From JANRKT01 sp033763355 (GTDB lineage: Bacteria > Bacteroidota > Bacteroidia > Chitinophagales > Chitinophagaceae), in assembly GCA_033763355.1 (NCBI GenBank), contig JANRKT010000251.1:1-44641 (forward strand): a stretch of DNA of 44,641 nt, read 5' to 3'. A program made the position numbers and the translations under genes. Under the pieces are notes generated by a model that did not search any database, was not told the DNA's origin, and saw only the letters and a list, made by a program, of their open reading frames with translations. Below are positions 24,128 to 33,606 of this stretch, piece after piece (the stretch's first letter is position 1; every line of letters begins with the position of its first letter).

Positions 24128-26686
24128 ATGAGAATATCTGACCTGATTAAGATTGTTGCATTCATTGTTCCTTTCGTATCAATAAACCTTTCCACCCTTG
24201 TTGCACAGGAAAGAAGACCTGCAGGCCCGCCCTCCCAACAAGCCGGAACTGCAAACCAGCAGCCCCCCGGCCCACCAGCTTCAAGAACCGGCCCAAAGCC
24301 TTATAAAGAAATTATAACTGATAAGGCCAAGACAATGAAAGGCCTTTTCACTGTTCATAAAGTAGATGATAAATATTATTTTGAAATACCCGATTCGGTT
24401 ATTGGCCGTGAAGTGATGGCAGTAACCCGCTTTTCAAAAGTTGCAGGTGGTGGCGGCGTTTACGGAGGTGAACTGGCTAACCAAAATGTTATCAGGTGGG
24501 AAAAAGGCCCTGATAATAAATTATTCATGAGGGTTGTAACCGTTATCAGTGTGGCCAACGATTCAACAGAGCCTATTTACAAAGCAGTACGCAACTCCAA
24601 TATAGACCCCATCGGCGCTGCATTTGATGTTAAAGCATGGGGCAAAGATTCTAATGGGGTGGTTATTGATATAACAGATTTTTTTAAGGGTGATAACCAG
24701 CCTGTTTCACTTAATCCTTTTGTTAAAAGAAGGCTGAACCTCTCCGGGCTTTTATCTGACCGGTCTTACATTGAAAGCATCAGGTCTTATCCCATTAATA
24801 CTGAAATTAAAACGGTAAAAACATTTTCTTCAACACCCTCATTATCTTTTGGAACAGCCATACCCTCCCCTTTTCCCTCAACCACATTGCCTGCTGCCAG
24901 TGTTGCAGGGGCCGTTACAACTGAAATCAATACTTCATTTATTATACTGCCTGAAAAGCCCATGCGCAAAAGGCTTTTTGATGCAAGGGTTGGTTTTTTT
25001 TCAGACGACTACACTGTATATAGCGATGACCAGCAAAAAGTAGAGGAATCCAGGTTTATTGTGCGCTGGAGGCTTGAACCTAAAGAGGAGGACATTGATA
25101 AATGGAAAAGGGGCGAACTGGTGGAACCCAAAAAACCCATTATTTATTACATAGACCCGGCAACCCCAAAAAAATGGAGGCCTTACCTTATACAGGGGGT
25201 TAACGACTGGCAAAAAGCTTTTGAAAAAGCCGGTTTTAAAAATGCCATCATGGGTAAAGAGTGGCCCGAAAACGACAGCAGCATGAGCCTTGAAGATGCC
25301 CGGTTTTCAGTTATACGCTATTTTGCCTCAGATATACAAAACGCATACGGCCCCAATATTCATGACCCCCGAAGCGGTGAAATACTCGAAAGCCACATTG
25401 GCTGGTACCATAATGTAATGGAGCTTTTACACAACTGGTATTTTGTACAGGCAGCAGCGGTTGACCCGGGTGCAAGAAAAATGAAATTTGATGATGAATT
25501 AATGGGCAACCTCATCCGCTTTGTATCCTCTCATGAAGTAGGCCATACCCTCGGCCTGCGGCACAATATGGGCAGCAGCAGTAAAACACCGGTTGAAAAG
25601 TTAAGGGATAAAGCATGGGTAGAAGCCAACGGGCATACCGCTTCTATTATGGATTATGCACGTTTTAATTATGTGGCGCAACCGGAAGACAACATCAGCA
25701 GGGCTGGCCTCTTTCCCCGCATTGGTGATTATGATATATGGGCAGTTGAATGGGGTTATAAACCCATTACAACAACAAAAGATGAAGAAGAAGATAAAAA
25801 AGTATTAAACAAATGGATCATTGACCGTTTTGCAGCCAACCCCCGCCTTTGGTTTGGAACTGAAATAAATCCGTATGACCCCCGCTCACAGACTGAAGAC
25901 CTTGGTGACAATAGTATGAAAGCAAGTGAATATGGTATTAAAAACCTTAAACGGATCATGGCCAGCCTGCCACAATGGACAAAGGAAGAAGCAGATAATT
26001 ATGAGAACCTTTCATCCATGTACACCCAGGTACGCATCCAGTTTCAGCGTTACATGAACCATGTTACAAAAAACATTGGAGGCATTTATGAAACACCTAA
26101 AAGTGTTGAACAACCAGGCGATGTATATGAGCCCACCCCAAAAGCAGTGCAAAAAGAAGCAGTGGCATTTCTGCACAAACAGTTATTTGAAACACCCACC
26201 TGGCTGCTTGACAAAAACATCCTGAATAAATTTTCAAACCCGCTTTCTGAAGAAACGGGAACAATACAAGATGGTGTGCTGGGAAGTGTATTGAATTCTT
26301 CACGCCTTGGCCGTATGCTTACTTGTTCCAACCGTTTTGAAAATACTTATACTGTTGATGAACTGTTTGCTGACCTGAAGAGAGGCATATGGAGTGAACT
26401 TGCTGCAAAAACAAAAGCTGACAATTACCGCCGCAACCTGCAGAAAAGTTATGTTGAACGCATGATTGCTTTGCTCGGCCCAGCTGCAACAATACAAAGC
26501 GGAAGTTTTACCATCAGCTTCGGCCCTGATGTAAAGAAAACAGACATCAGTTCCCTTGTAAGGGCGCATCTTACCGTATTAAGAACTGAAATGACTGCAG
26601 CCGCACCGCTCATACAGGATAACATGACCCGCTACCATTTGCAGGACCTTGCTGAAAGAATCAGGGTAGCGCTAAACCCCAGGTAG
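24128..26686 (+). CDS. Exported zinc metalloprotease of the DUF5117/DUF4953 type
   Basis: A signal peptide (about 1-27, ending LVAQ) is followed by a Pro/Gln/Gly-rich linker, a DUF5118/DUF5117-like beta region (about 60-340) and a metzincin-like catalytic domain. The zinc motif HEVGHTLGLRH gives ligands H469, H473 and H479 with Glu470 as base, and the Met-turn is SIMDY with Met508. The C-terminal 250 residues are helical. The 852-residue length is normal for this family, which is common in Bacteroidota. It probably acts in the periplasm or at the surface; its substrate is unknown. It diverges from exbB and is followed by a strong bidirectional terminator. Confidence 0.93.
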   Translation: MRISDLIKIVAFIVPFVSINLSTLVAQERRPAGPPSQQAGTANQQPPGPPASRTGPKPYKEIITDKAKTMKGLFTVHKVDDKYYFEIPDSVIGREVMAVTRFSKVAGGGGVYGGELANQNVIRWEKGPDNKLFMRVVTVISVANDSTEPIYKAVRNSNIDPIGAAFDVKAWGKDSNGVVIDITDFFKGDNQPVSLNPFVKRRLNLSGLLSDRSYIESIRSYPINTEIKTVKTFSSTPSLSFGTAIPSPFPSTTLPAASVAGAVTTEINTSFIILPEKPMRKRLFDARVGFFSDDYTVYSDDQQKVEESRFIVRWRLEPKEEDIDKWKRGELVEPKKPIIYYIDPATPKKWRPYLIQGVNDWQKAFEKAGFKNAIMGKEWPENDSSMSLEDARFSVIRYFASDIQNAYGPNIHDPRSGEILESHIGWYHNVMELLHNWYFVQAAAVDPGARKMKFDDELMGNLIRFVSSHEVGHTLGLRHNMGSSSKTPVEKLRDKAWVEANGHTASIMDYARFNYVAQPEDNISRAGLFPRIGDYDIWAVEWGYKPITTTKDEEEDKKVLNKWIIDRFAANPRLWFGTEINPYDPRSQTEDLGDNSMKASEYGIKNLKRIMASLPQWTKEEADNYENLSSMYTQVRIQFQRYMNHVTKNIGGIYETPKSVEQPGDVYEPTPKAVQKEAVAFLHKQLFETPTWLLDKNILNKFSNPLSEETGTIQDGVLGSVLNSSRLGRMLTCSNRFENTYTVDELFADLKRGIWSELAAKTKADNYRRNLQKSYVERMIALLGPAATIQSGSFTISFGPDVKKTDISSLVRAHLTVLRTEMTAAAPLIQDNMTRYHLQDLAERIRVALNPR

Positions 26687-26710
26687 AGTAAAAACGTTTA
26701 TCAGAAAAAT

Positions 26711-26738
26711 AAAAATGCCGGGCAATCCCGGCATTTTT
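26711..26738. terminator. Bidirectional rho-independent terminator
   Basis: AAAAATGCCGGG (26711-26722) and CCCGGCATTTTT (26727-26738) form a perfect 12-bp stem around a CAAT loop, with T-rich sequence on the plus side and A-rich sequence on the other. It sits between the convergent metalloprotease and DUF4399 genes and can end transcription from both sides. Confidence 0.85.
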
Positions 26739-26848
26739 ATTTTGCACCAAATACGCTTTACACTTTTATTAGTTGCTGCAGCTTTTGTAATATTTGTTTG
26801 CTGCAGGCAGGGTATTTTCTGGTTGCGCATGTTTTATCAACTCGCAGC

Positions 26849-27367
26849 TCACTTCTTCACATTCACAGTAACCTTGCTGGTAAGCCTGCTGCCATAAGAA
26901 CGGTGCAACGCATCTGCAAACTGGAGCACAAGTGTATTTTTTCCGGGTTGCAGTTTTAATTCGGCTGAGGTTTGTGCATTTCCAAAATGAACATGAACAG
27001 AATCTTTTACAATGGTTTCACCGGAGGGTATTGAATCGCCGGCATTAACCAGTATATGGTGGTGGCCTGAAGCGGGTTTTATGATGCCATTGGCTGTATC
27101 AACACTCATTCCTTCAACGCCCATTTCAACTTTAAGCGGTGAGCTTACGGTTTGCCCGTCTTTTAAATTTTTAAAAAAAACTTTTGCCCCTGCAGGCACT
27201 TCAGGAAGTGGTGCAATAGAACTGGTAGTGGTTGCTGCATGGTGCATGCTGTCGTGGTTTGCCTGTGCTGCAGCAGTATCTGTTGCCGCTTTGTTTTCTG
27301 AACCGGAATTATTGCATGCGGTTAGCCCGGTAAGCGATGCAGCAAAAAGAAAAAAGATTTTACGCAT
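26849..27367 (-). CDS. DUF4399-domain lipoprotein
   Basis: The 172-residue protein has a lipoprotein signal peptide with lipobox LTAC (Cys18), then a low-complexity Ala/Thr/Asn/His spacer. The domain from about 55 to 172 contains FFKNLKDGQTVSSP, the family landmark GHHHILVN, and HVHFGNAQTS. This matches DUF4399, a small His-rich beta domain of unknown function. Lipidation should anchor it in the membrane facing the periplasm. The clustered His residues suggest metal binding, which is inference. It is transcribed toward the shared terminator. Confidence 0.88.
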   Translation of the reverse strand: MRKIFFLFAASLTGLTACNNSGSENKAATDTAAAQANHDSMHHAATTTSSIAPLPEVPAGAKVFFKNLKDGQTVSSPLKVEMGVEGMSVDTANGIIKPASGHHHILVNAGDSIPSGETIVKDSVHVHFGNAQTSAELKLQPGKNTLVLQFADALHRSYGSRLTSKVTVNVKK

Positions 27368-27402
27368 AATTATTGTTTTGTGTTTTGAATTTTACGGAGG
27401 AG

Positions 27403-27410
27403 CAAAGTTA
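27403..27410 (-). promoter_or_regulatory. Candidate -7 element for the DUF4399 lipoprotein gene
   Basis: On the minus strand TAACTTTG is an exact match to TAnnTTTG, about 36 bases before the start codon at 27367. No clear TTG lies at the expected upstream distance, so the call rests on this element and its position. Confidence 0.4.
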
Positions 27411-27553
27411 TGGTTAAATTCATTTTTGCTGCAGCATAAACGGATTTTCAGGGAAAAAATCCTGAGCACACAGTTGCATGGGCAACCTGAAAAAAATCTC
27501 ATCAGCGGCAACAGTTTAGTTTTCATTAACCGTCACATACCAAAAGCCACCAT

Positions 27554-28405
27554 ATGGACCAGCGCATCATTAACCTTTACGATGAGTACACCCACAAACC
27601 TTTAACCCGTCAGGAATTCCTGAAACGACTTGCCATGCTTACCGGCAGTACTGCCACAGCAATGGCTGTCCTGCCACTGATAGAAGTAAACTATGCCCAT
27701 GCAGCCGTTACTAACCAGGATGATTTATTTACCGAAACCATAAGCTATCCGGGTGTTCCGGGCAACATGCAGGCTTATATTGCAAGGCCAAAGAAAGAAA
27801 TGAAGTATGCAGCGGTTGTGGTGATTCATGAAAACCGCGGATTGAACGCACACATTGAAGATGTGGCCCGCAGGGCTGCAAAAGCAGGTTATCTTGCCAT
27901 AGCCCCAAATGCATTGTCTGCTATTGGGGTTGCTGCCGCCAATGAAGATGAAGCGAGGCAGAAATTCCAGGAACTGAAACCGGAAAATAACCTGAAGAAT
28001 TTTATAAATGTATTTGACTATTTAAATACCCGCAAAGATTTTAACGGCAAAACAGGTTGTGTCGGCTTTTGCTGGGGCGGTGCAATGGCCAACAGCCTTG
28101 CAGTAAATATTCCTGCGCTGAAAGCTGCAGTAGCATTTTACGGAAGGCAGGCCGCTGCCGAAGATGTGCCCAAAATAAAAGCAGCCCTTCAGTTGCACTA
28201 TGGCAGTTTGGATGAAAGGGTAAATGCAGGTATTGCAGCGTACGAAGAAGCGCTGAAGAAAAACAATGTTACCTATGAAATGTACATGTATGAAGGTGCA
28301 CAACATGCTTTTCATAACGATACCGCCCCTGCAAGGTATAATGAAGCTGCAGCAAAATTGGCCTGGCAGCGGTCAATTGATTTTTTCGGGAAGCATTTGA
28401 AGTAA
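27554..28405 (+). CDS. Exported dienelactone hydrolase-like protein
   Basis: The 283-residue alpha/beta hydrolase has E93 in IHENRG, the nucleophile Cys173 in GFCWGG, D220 in YGSLDE and His251 in GAQHAFHND, matching the Cys-Asp-His triad of dienelactone hydrolases. The N-terminus carries LTRQEFLKRLAML followed by a hydrophobic stretch to about residue 50 (NYAHAA). This resembles a Tat signal, but the second Arg is replaced by Gln (R19, Q20), so the export route is uncertain. The family hydrolyses lactones and related esters; the real substrate is unknown. It diverges from the DUF4399 gene. Confidence 0.92.
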   Translation: MDQRIINLYDEYTHKPLTRQEFLKRLAMLTGSTATAMAVLPLIEVNYAHAAVTNQDDLFTETISYPGVPGNMQAYIARPKKEMKYAAVVVIHENRGLNAHIEDVARRAAKAGYLAIAPNALSAIGVAAANEDEARQKFQELKPENNLKNFINVFDYLNTRKDFNGKTGCVGFCWGGAMANSLAVNIPALKAAVAFYGRQAAAEDVPKIKAALQLHYGSLDERVNAGIAAYEEALKKNNVTYEMYMYEGAQHAFHNDTAPARYNEAAAKLAWQRSIDFFGKHLK

Positions 28406-28636
28406 AATTCTATAAATAAAAGACGCATTAACAGCATAGGGTTTCATTATAAGAATAACAGTCTTTGCGAATTTATTTTTGCCACAGGCCTGCTTCGGGG
28501 AATGAGGCCATTGCAGTGAATAGGAATATATGCGGGAATAAATTTCGCTTTCTGCAAAATCTTTTCCCCTGCAAAACCCGGTATAGAGGTTAGCTTATTG
28601 TGAATTAATAGTTATACCTTTTAGGAAACTTTCCGG

Positions 28637-30637
28637 ATGCTACAACAGAAATTTTACTGCTTTCTTTTAAGTTTATCTTTAACAGCAATAAATATTGTTT
28701 GGGGACAGCAGACCAAACATGCCCTCATCTTTGGCATTGGAGATTATAAATACTGGCCCCGTATTTCAAGCAAGAATGATATCCCTTTTATTCAATCTGC
28801 ATTTCTAAAACAGGGTTTCCGGACGGAGAACATTATTATCGTTACAGATTCAAATGCAACCATAACAGGGCTGCATAGTGCTTTTAAAATACTTACCGGC
28901 AATATTAAGCCGGGGGACGTCGTGGTAATTCATTTTTCTTCACATGGGGAACAGGTGGAAGATGACAATAATGATGAAGCTGATGGGCTGGATGAAGCAA
29001 TTGTTTCCTACGATGCAACGCTTCCTGCAGACGTAAAAGATTTTGCAAAGGAACAGCAAAGATATTTCAGGGATGACCAGTTTGGTAATTACATCAATCA
29101 ATTGCGCAGTAAACTGGGTAAAAACGGAGATGTGGTTGTTTTCATTGATGCCTGCCACTCAGGCAGTGGTACCCGCGGTACCCGGAAAGTGCGGGGCGGG
29201 GCGCCTCCGTTAATATCACGTAATTTCAAAGCCCCGGGTAAGGAAACAGTTAAACCAGTAAATGTATTCCTGGAAGGTAATTCTGCGGAAGAAGATGAGC
29301 AAAACCTGGCTACTTATGTAGTAATATCAGCAGCGAGGGCAGAGGAGTTGAATACTGAGACCGATAATAACGGCACGGATATGGGATCACTAAGTTATGC
29401 CATCAGTAAAGTATTTGAAACACTTGCACCGGGAACTACGTATCGCTCACTATTTTCAGGCATTCTTTCGGTTATGAATGACATTGTTCCGCAACAACAC
29501 CCGGTGCTGGAAGGTAATGGACTGGACAGAGAGCTTTTTGGCGGAAAGTTTGTTGAACAAAAACCCTTTGTGGAAATTGAAGCTGTAAATAAAAACTTAT
29601 TAACGCTAAAAGGCGGATTGTTGATGGGCCTTGACAGTGGTGCCAAAGTAGCTTTATATCCCGCAGGAACCAATGATCCGGGCGCAGCAGTTCCGCTTGC
29701 ATCTGGAATTATATCTGCTGCTAAGCCATTTAGCGCTTCTGTTGTTTTAGATAAAAATCCCGGGCTGTTGCAGCCTTCTGCCGGCTGGGTCTTTATTACT
29801 GAACCGGCCTATAGGATCAAACCCCTTGTTATAGGAATAGGTTCAGCAAATGCCAAAAACAAAGCTTTTGATTTTTCTGCAAGCGAAGAAGCAGGCATAA
29901 GAAGTATCCTGAAAGAAATTCCACTGGTACAAACCAGGGGCAACCCGGAACTATTGCTTATAAAAGGACCTGAAAAAGATTCATTGAAACTTGCAGCCAA
30001 TGGTTACCTCTTCAGTATGGTAGATAGAGGGAACAAAAAAGATTTACAGGAACAGATCAGGCGTTATGCACAATATAAATTTTTAGAAAAGCTGCAAATA
30101 ACAGATCCCTCCTGTAAGGTTGATGTAAAATTGGTTCCGATAATTGACGGGAAGGCGGATAAATCAAAAATCAACCAAAAGATAGTGAATGGAATCTATG
30201 AGTTTAATGTGAACGACTCACTTGTTATTTGGGTGAAAAACAAAGGGGACAAAACAGTTTACCTGAACATCCTCGATATTCAACCTGACGGGATCATTAA
30301 CCCCCTTTTGCCAAATACAGGATTAAAGCCACCCATTTATCCCGGTGACCTGAAAGTGCTGCCCGGACAGGAAATATTATTTCAAAACTATATTATTCAG
30401 ATAGCGCCGCCCACAGGTATGGAAACATTTAAAATATTTGTTTCTGAAACAGAAATAAACCTTGAAGGTATTGCTGCGGGGGCAGGCACAATGTCAAGAG
30501 GTAATTTTACAGTTCTTGAAACCCTGGTAAACAACTCATACCAGGTTGCAACAAGAGGTGCAAAAATGGAGAACATAACTAAAACAGACGGGAGTACTTA
30601 TAATCTCTTATTCAGAATTAAACCGGCTAAAAAATAA
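28637..30637 (+). CDS. Secreted caspase-like (C14) protein with DUF4384-like C-terminal region
   Basis: A signal peptide (about 1-24, ending WGQQ) precedes a caspase-like peptidase domain (about 27-285). The His is H103 in HFSSHGEQ, and the nucleophile is C173 in FIDACHSGSG, which is the classic catalytic dyad. An acidic loop, EDDNNDEADGLDEA, follows the His. The central part (about 300-480) has no domain I recognise. Residues about 500-640 (FNVNDSLVIWVKNKG, LNILDIQPDGIINPLLP) look like DUF4384, a domain often paired with caspase-like proteins. The protein is likely periplasmic or at the cell surface. A perfect TATTTTTG element lies at 28474, 155 bases upstream of the ATG. It converges with another caspase-like gene. 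Confidence 0.91.
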   Translation: MLQQKFYCFLLSLSLTAINIVWGQQTKHALIFGIGDYKYWPRISSKNDIPFIQSAFLKQGFRTENIIIVTDSNATITGLHSAFKILTGNIKPGDVVVIHFSSHGEQVEDDNNDEADGLDEAIVSYDATLPADVKDFAKEQQRYFRDDQFGNYINQLRSKLGKNGDVVVFIDACHSGSGTRGTRKVRGGAPPLISRNFKAPGKETVKPVNVFLEGNSAEEDEQNLATYVVISAARAEELNTETDNNGTDMGSLSYAISKVFETLAPGTTYRSLFSGILSVMNDIVPQQHPVLEGNGLDRELFGGKFVEQKPFVEIEAVNKNLLTLKGGLLMGLDSGAKVALYPAGTNDPGAAVPLASGIISAAKPFSASVVLDKNPGLLQPSAGWVFITEPAYRIKPLVIGIGSANAKNKAFDFSASEEAGIRSILKEIPLVQTRGNPELLLIKGPEKDSLKLAANGYLFSMVDRGNKKDLQEQIRRYAQYKFLEKLQITDPSCKVDVKLVPIIDGKADKSKINQKIVNGIYEFNVNDSLVIWVKNKGDKTVYLNILDIQPDGIINPLLPNTGLKPPIYPGDLKVLPGQEILFQNYIIQIAPPTGMETFKIFVSETEINLEGIAAGAGTMSRGNFTVLETLVNNSYQVATRGAKMENITKTDGSTYNLLFRIKPAKK

Positions 30638-30695
30638 ATAACCGCACACATAACGTATTTCTCAGAGTCGCTGATTTTTTGACAGGTTACAATAT

Positions 30696-32039
30696 TTACC
30701 TGCCGGTAATAATTTTATAAAGAGGATTTTGCCGGCAAACGTTCTCAGGTATATACGGCTTCTGGCAATAGGTGCGTTTTGCTTTATATGTTGTTTCGTT
30801 TTTTGTATCCTGCAAAACCTGCTCCCAGGAAACATTAATTTTTGCCCTGCTTAAATAGTTTTCCAGCGATGTGATGAAAAAATGAGAAAAGAACCCGCCA
30901 TAATTATTATTACCGGAAGCCCTCTGACCGCTTTCGGCGGCAGTAGCCAATATAGAAACCGGGGTTTTGCTCAGTAAAAGCGTCCTGACGTTATTTTCGT
31001 ACCACTCTATTTTTGAACTTCTCATTAACGCCGGTTTGTTGCCGATAATATTTGTTGATAAGATATCGTCATTACAGCAATCACTCAGCACAAGGTTAAG
31101 CCGGGCCCCTTTCTTTTTTATGGATTGAAAAATGTCTTCAATGTTCAGCGAATGGGCTAAAACATCCTGCCTGTCTTTATGAAAAGTCTTCAGTTTTATA
31201 TTAGGGAAAAGGCGGTTTTCTTTTGCAGCCCTGTACCCATGCCCCGTATAATAAAATATGACAATATCATTGGGTGAAGGCCTGAGGTTGTTAATTGATT
31301 CCTGAACATTCTTTTTACTTAATTCTTTACCGGATATGGTTTTTGTAACAAAATTTTTTGTGCCCAGATACTTTCGCAAACTATCAAATATTTTAACTGT
31401 CCTGATCATGTCTTTATTGCAGGAAGGGCCTACTTCAGGGTCTTCAATATCAGCCACCACTAACAGGTGAATTTTGATCTTCTTTTCAGCAAGAGAAAAA
31501 CCCCTGGTCCTTGGCGCAAAAAGGCTAACATATAAATCCTCATCCTTATTGAAGAACTGCGAAACGAATGCTTTATTCAGGGCCGTGTCTTCCATCAGCC
31601 GGGCCGTAAAAAAAGTTCCCGGCAACACATCCGGGCTATTGCCTGACAGGCCAATTCCTTCCGGTTCAAAAAAACCGGTGGACTGGTTAATCCTGAATAT
31701 AAAAAAATGAAGTGGCAGCTTAATGGTACTGTCGCCCCTGATGATCTTTGAATTCAATGCCTTAATAACCAAAGTGCAGGTATCCTCGTTTCCTTCCTTG
31801 TCAATAAGAAATTCTTCCGCAGTAACCATTTCTGCAATTACATCCCGGTTTGTTACAGGATCACTATATTTAATCCTTGCCAGACCACTGCCGTTATTGT
31901 TTGCAAGGAGAAAAGACTGGCAGGTGATTGAATCGTTTGCAATATTAAAATTATATTGTAAATGATAAACGGATTGTGAACTTGATGATTGATACATCAT
32001 CAGCAGAAACAAAATAATGATAAGATTTTTTGAGACCAT
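30696..32039 (-). CDS. Secreted caspase-like protein with novel N-terminal region
   Basis: The preferred start at 32039 (MVSKNLIIILFLL) gives 447 residues with a signal peptide ending near SSSQS. Residues about 22-185 form a beta-rich region I do not recognise. The C-terminal part (about 190-447) is caspase-like: HLLVVADIEDPEVG, the His in YYTGHGYR (H267 from this start) and the Cys in LVLSDCCND (C321 or C322). The active-site context SDCC differs from the DACHSG of its neighbour, so the two are not recent duplicates. Stop codons of the two genes are only 58 bases apart. The role is unknown; envelope processing or a stress or defence function are possibilities only. An upstream ATG at 32081 would spoil the signal peptide. 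Confidence 0.88.
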   Translation of the reverse strand: MVSKNLIIILFLLMMYQSSSSQSVYHLQYNFNIANDSITCQSFLLANNNGSGLARIKYSDPVTNRDVIAEMVTAEEFLIDKEGNEDTCTLVIKALNSKIIRGDSTIKLPLHFFIFRINQSTGFFEPEGIGLSGNSPDVLPGTFFTARLMEDTALNKAFVSQFFNKDEDLYVSLFAPRTRGFSLAEKKIKIHLLVVADIEDPEVGPSCNKDMIRTVKIFDSLRKYLGTKNFVTKTISGKELSKKNVQESINNLRPSPNDIVIFYYTGHGYRAAKENRLFPNIKLKTFHKDRQDVLAHSLNIEDIFQSIKKKGARLNLVLSDCCNDDILSTNIIGNKPALMRSSKIEWYENNVRTLLLSKTPVSILATAAESGQRASGNNNYGGFFSHFFITSLENYLSRAKINVSWEQVLQDTKNETTYKAKRTYCQKPYIPENVCRQNPLYKIITGR

Positions 32040-32195
32040 AACTCCGTTAGTTTTCCGGTTAAAGCTACATTTTATTGCCAATTATCCGTATCCGTATTAC
32101 TCAGTTAAATAATAAACCTGACACTTTGCTCAACGGGTTTTCTTTATGTTCCTGCCTGAGGGTGGTTTTACAACTTTCCTTCATACCTTCCCTTC

Positions 32196-33266
32196 ATGCA
32201 AAGCAACATTCTCCTTTACGGTGCCAATGGTTATACCGGGGAACTGATTGCCCGTTATGCAGGTGAATACCATTTGCAACCTGTTCTTGCGGGCCGCAAT
32301 AAAGAAGCAGTTGGGCAACTGGCACAACGGTTAAATCTCCCTTATCGCATTATTAACCTTGATGATAATGTAACCCTTAAAAAAGCACTGGCAGATGTAA
32401 AAGTGGTTATTCATGCAGCTGGGCCATTTAAAAATACAGCTAAGCAAATGATAGAGGCTTGTCTTGAAACCGGCACACATTATACTGATATCAATGGCGA
32501 CATTTCAGTTTTTGAAATTATAAAAAGCTATGATGCCGCAGCAAAAAATGCAGGCATTATGCTGATGCCCGGAACGGGGTTTGATGTGGTGCCCACAGAT
32601 TGCATGGCACTTTTTTTAAAAAATAAATTGCCTGATGCCACCCACCTGAAAATTGCATTTGCATCACCCGGAGGAAATGTATCGCATGGCACGGCCATAA
32701 CCATGGCAGGCAAATTGGGTGAAGGAGGAATGGTGAGGGAAAACGGCCAGATTTTAAAAAAGCCCCTCGGGCATAAAGGCATGTGGGTTGATTTTCTTAC
32801 ACCTGACGGGGAAAAGAAACTTTTTGTAATGACAATACCCTGGGGAGATATTTCAACTGCTTATCATACTACAGGTATCCCCAATACTGAAACCTACACC
32901 GGAATGAAACCTGCTGTTTACAGGATGCTGAAATTCCAGTTTATGTTTAACTGGTTACTCAGAACATCCTGGTTACGCAATTTTGTAATAAAGAAAATCA
33001 ATCAGCGGCCTGCCGGGCCGGAGGATGATATAAGGGAAAAAACAAAAAGTTTGATATGGGCCGAAGCGAACAATAAAAAAGGAGAAAGGGTAAGTGCACG
33101 TATGTATGCACCCGATGGTTATACAATTACCGCCGTCAGCAGTCTTTTAATAGCAAGAAAAATAGTAATGGGGGAATTTAAACCCGGTTACCAGACTCCT
33201 GCCGGTGTTTATGGCGAAAACCTCGTAATGGAAATACCGGGTGTACACAGGGAAATACAGGGTTGA
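32196..33266 (+). CDS. Saccharopine dehydrogenase-like NAD(P)-binding oxidoreductase
   Basis: The 356-residue protein starts with the Rossmann motif GANGYTGELIA (9-19), followed by VLAGRNKEAV and VVIHAAGPFKNTAKQMIEAC, typical of the saccharopine dehydrogenase N-terminal family and of trans-acting enoyl reductases. TGTHYTDINGD and GFDVVPTDC continue the conserved pattern. It is not specific enough to name lysine metabolism; members of this broad group act on lipids or are of unknown function. The gene diverges from the caspase-like gene and is followed by the cold-shock gene. Confidence 0.86.
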   Translation: MQSNILLYGANGYTGELIARYAGEYHLQPVLAGRNKEAVGQLAQRLNLPYRIINLDDNVTLKKALADVKVVIHAAGPFKNTAKQMIEACLETGTHYTDINGDISVFEIIKSYDAAAKNAGIMLMPGTGFDVVPTDCMALFLKNKLPDATHLKIAFASPGGNVSHGTAITMAGKLGEGGMVRENGQILKKPLGHKGMWVDFLTPDGEKKLFVMTIPWGDISTAYHTTGIPNTETYTGMKPAVYRMLKFQFMFNWLLRTSWLRNFVIKKINQRPAGPEDDIREKTKSLIWAEANNKKGERVSARMYAPDGYTITAVSSLLIARKIVMGEFKPGYQTPAGVYGENLVMEIPGVHREIQG

Positions 33267-33344
33267 ACAAACTTTTACCGGTATATATGGCCATAGCAGG
33301 AAATTACTTATCTTCATTGCCAATTATTTACCAATACTGTTACC

Positions 33345-33548
33345 ATGAACAAAAAGACCCAGGGTACTGTAAAGTTTTACAACACAGAAAAAGGATATGG
33401 ATTCATTAAACACGATGATTCCAATGCCGAAACATTTGTACACTCAAGCGGCTTAATTGACCAGATAAAGCAGGGCGACAAAGTGGAGTTTGAGCTTATT
33501 GAGGGTAAAAAAGGAATGAATGCCGTGAATGTTAAGAAAACTGGTTAG
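33345..33548 (+). CDS. Cold-shock domain protein
   Basis: The 67 residues form a single OB-fold cold-shock domain. RNP1 is KGYGFIK (16-22) and RNP2 is TFVHSS (30-35), with the aromatic residues that stack on single-stranded RNA. GTVKFYNTEKG at the start is the family landmark. Such proteins act as RNA chaperones and help translation and growth in the cold or in stationary phase. A strong bidirectional hairpin terminator follows 24 bases after the stop. Confidence 0.96.
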   Translation: MNKKTQGTVKFYNTEKGYGFIKHDDSNAETFVHSSGLIDQIKQGDKVEFELIEGKKGMNAVNVKKTG

Positions 33549-33572
33549 GCAAACCAGAAACAAAAATTTTTC

Positions 33573-33598
33573 ATGGCTGTTCACAGCAGAACAGCCAT
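33573..33598. terminator. Bidirectional rho-independent terminator after the cold-shock gene
   Basis: ATGGCTGTTC pairs perfectly with GAACAGCCAT around a 6-base loop and is followed by TTTTTT on the plus strand. On the minus strand the stem is followed by GAAAAATTTTTG, a poorer tail. It lies between the convergent cold-shock and small hypothetical genes. Confidence 0.85.
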
Positions 33599-33606
33599 TT
33601 TTTATT

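Noticed and set aside
26715..26897. 60-residue hydrophobic frame after the metalloprotease
   Set aside because: It starts inside the terminator hairpin and overlaps the DUF4399 lipoprotein gene.
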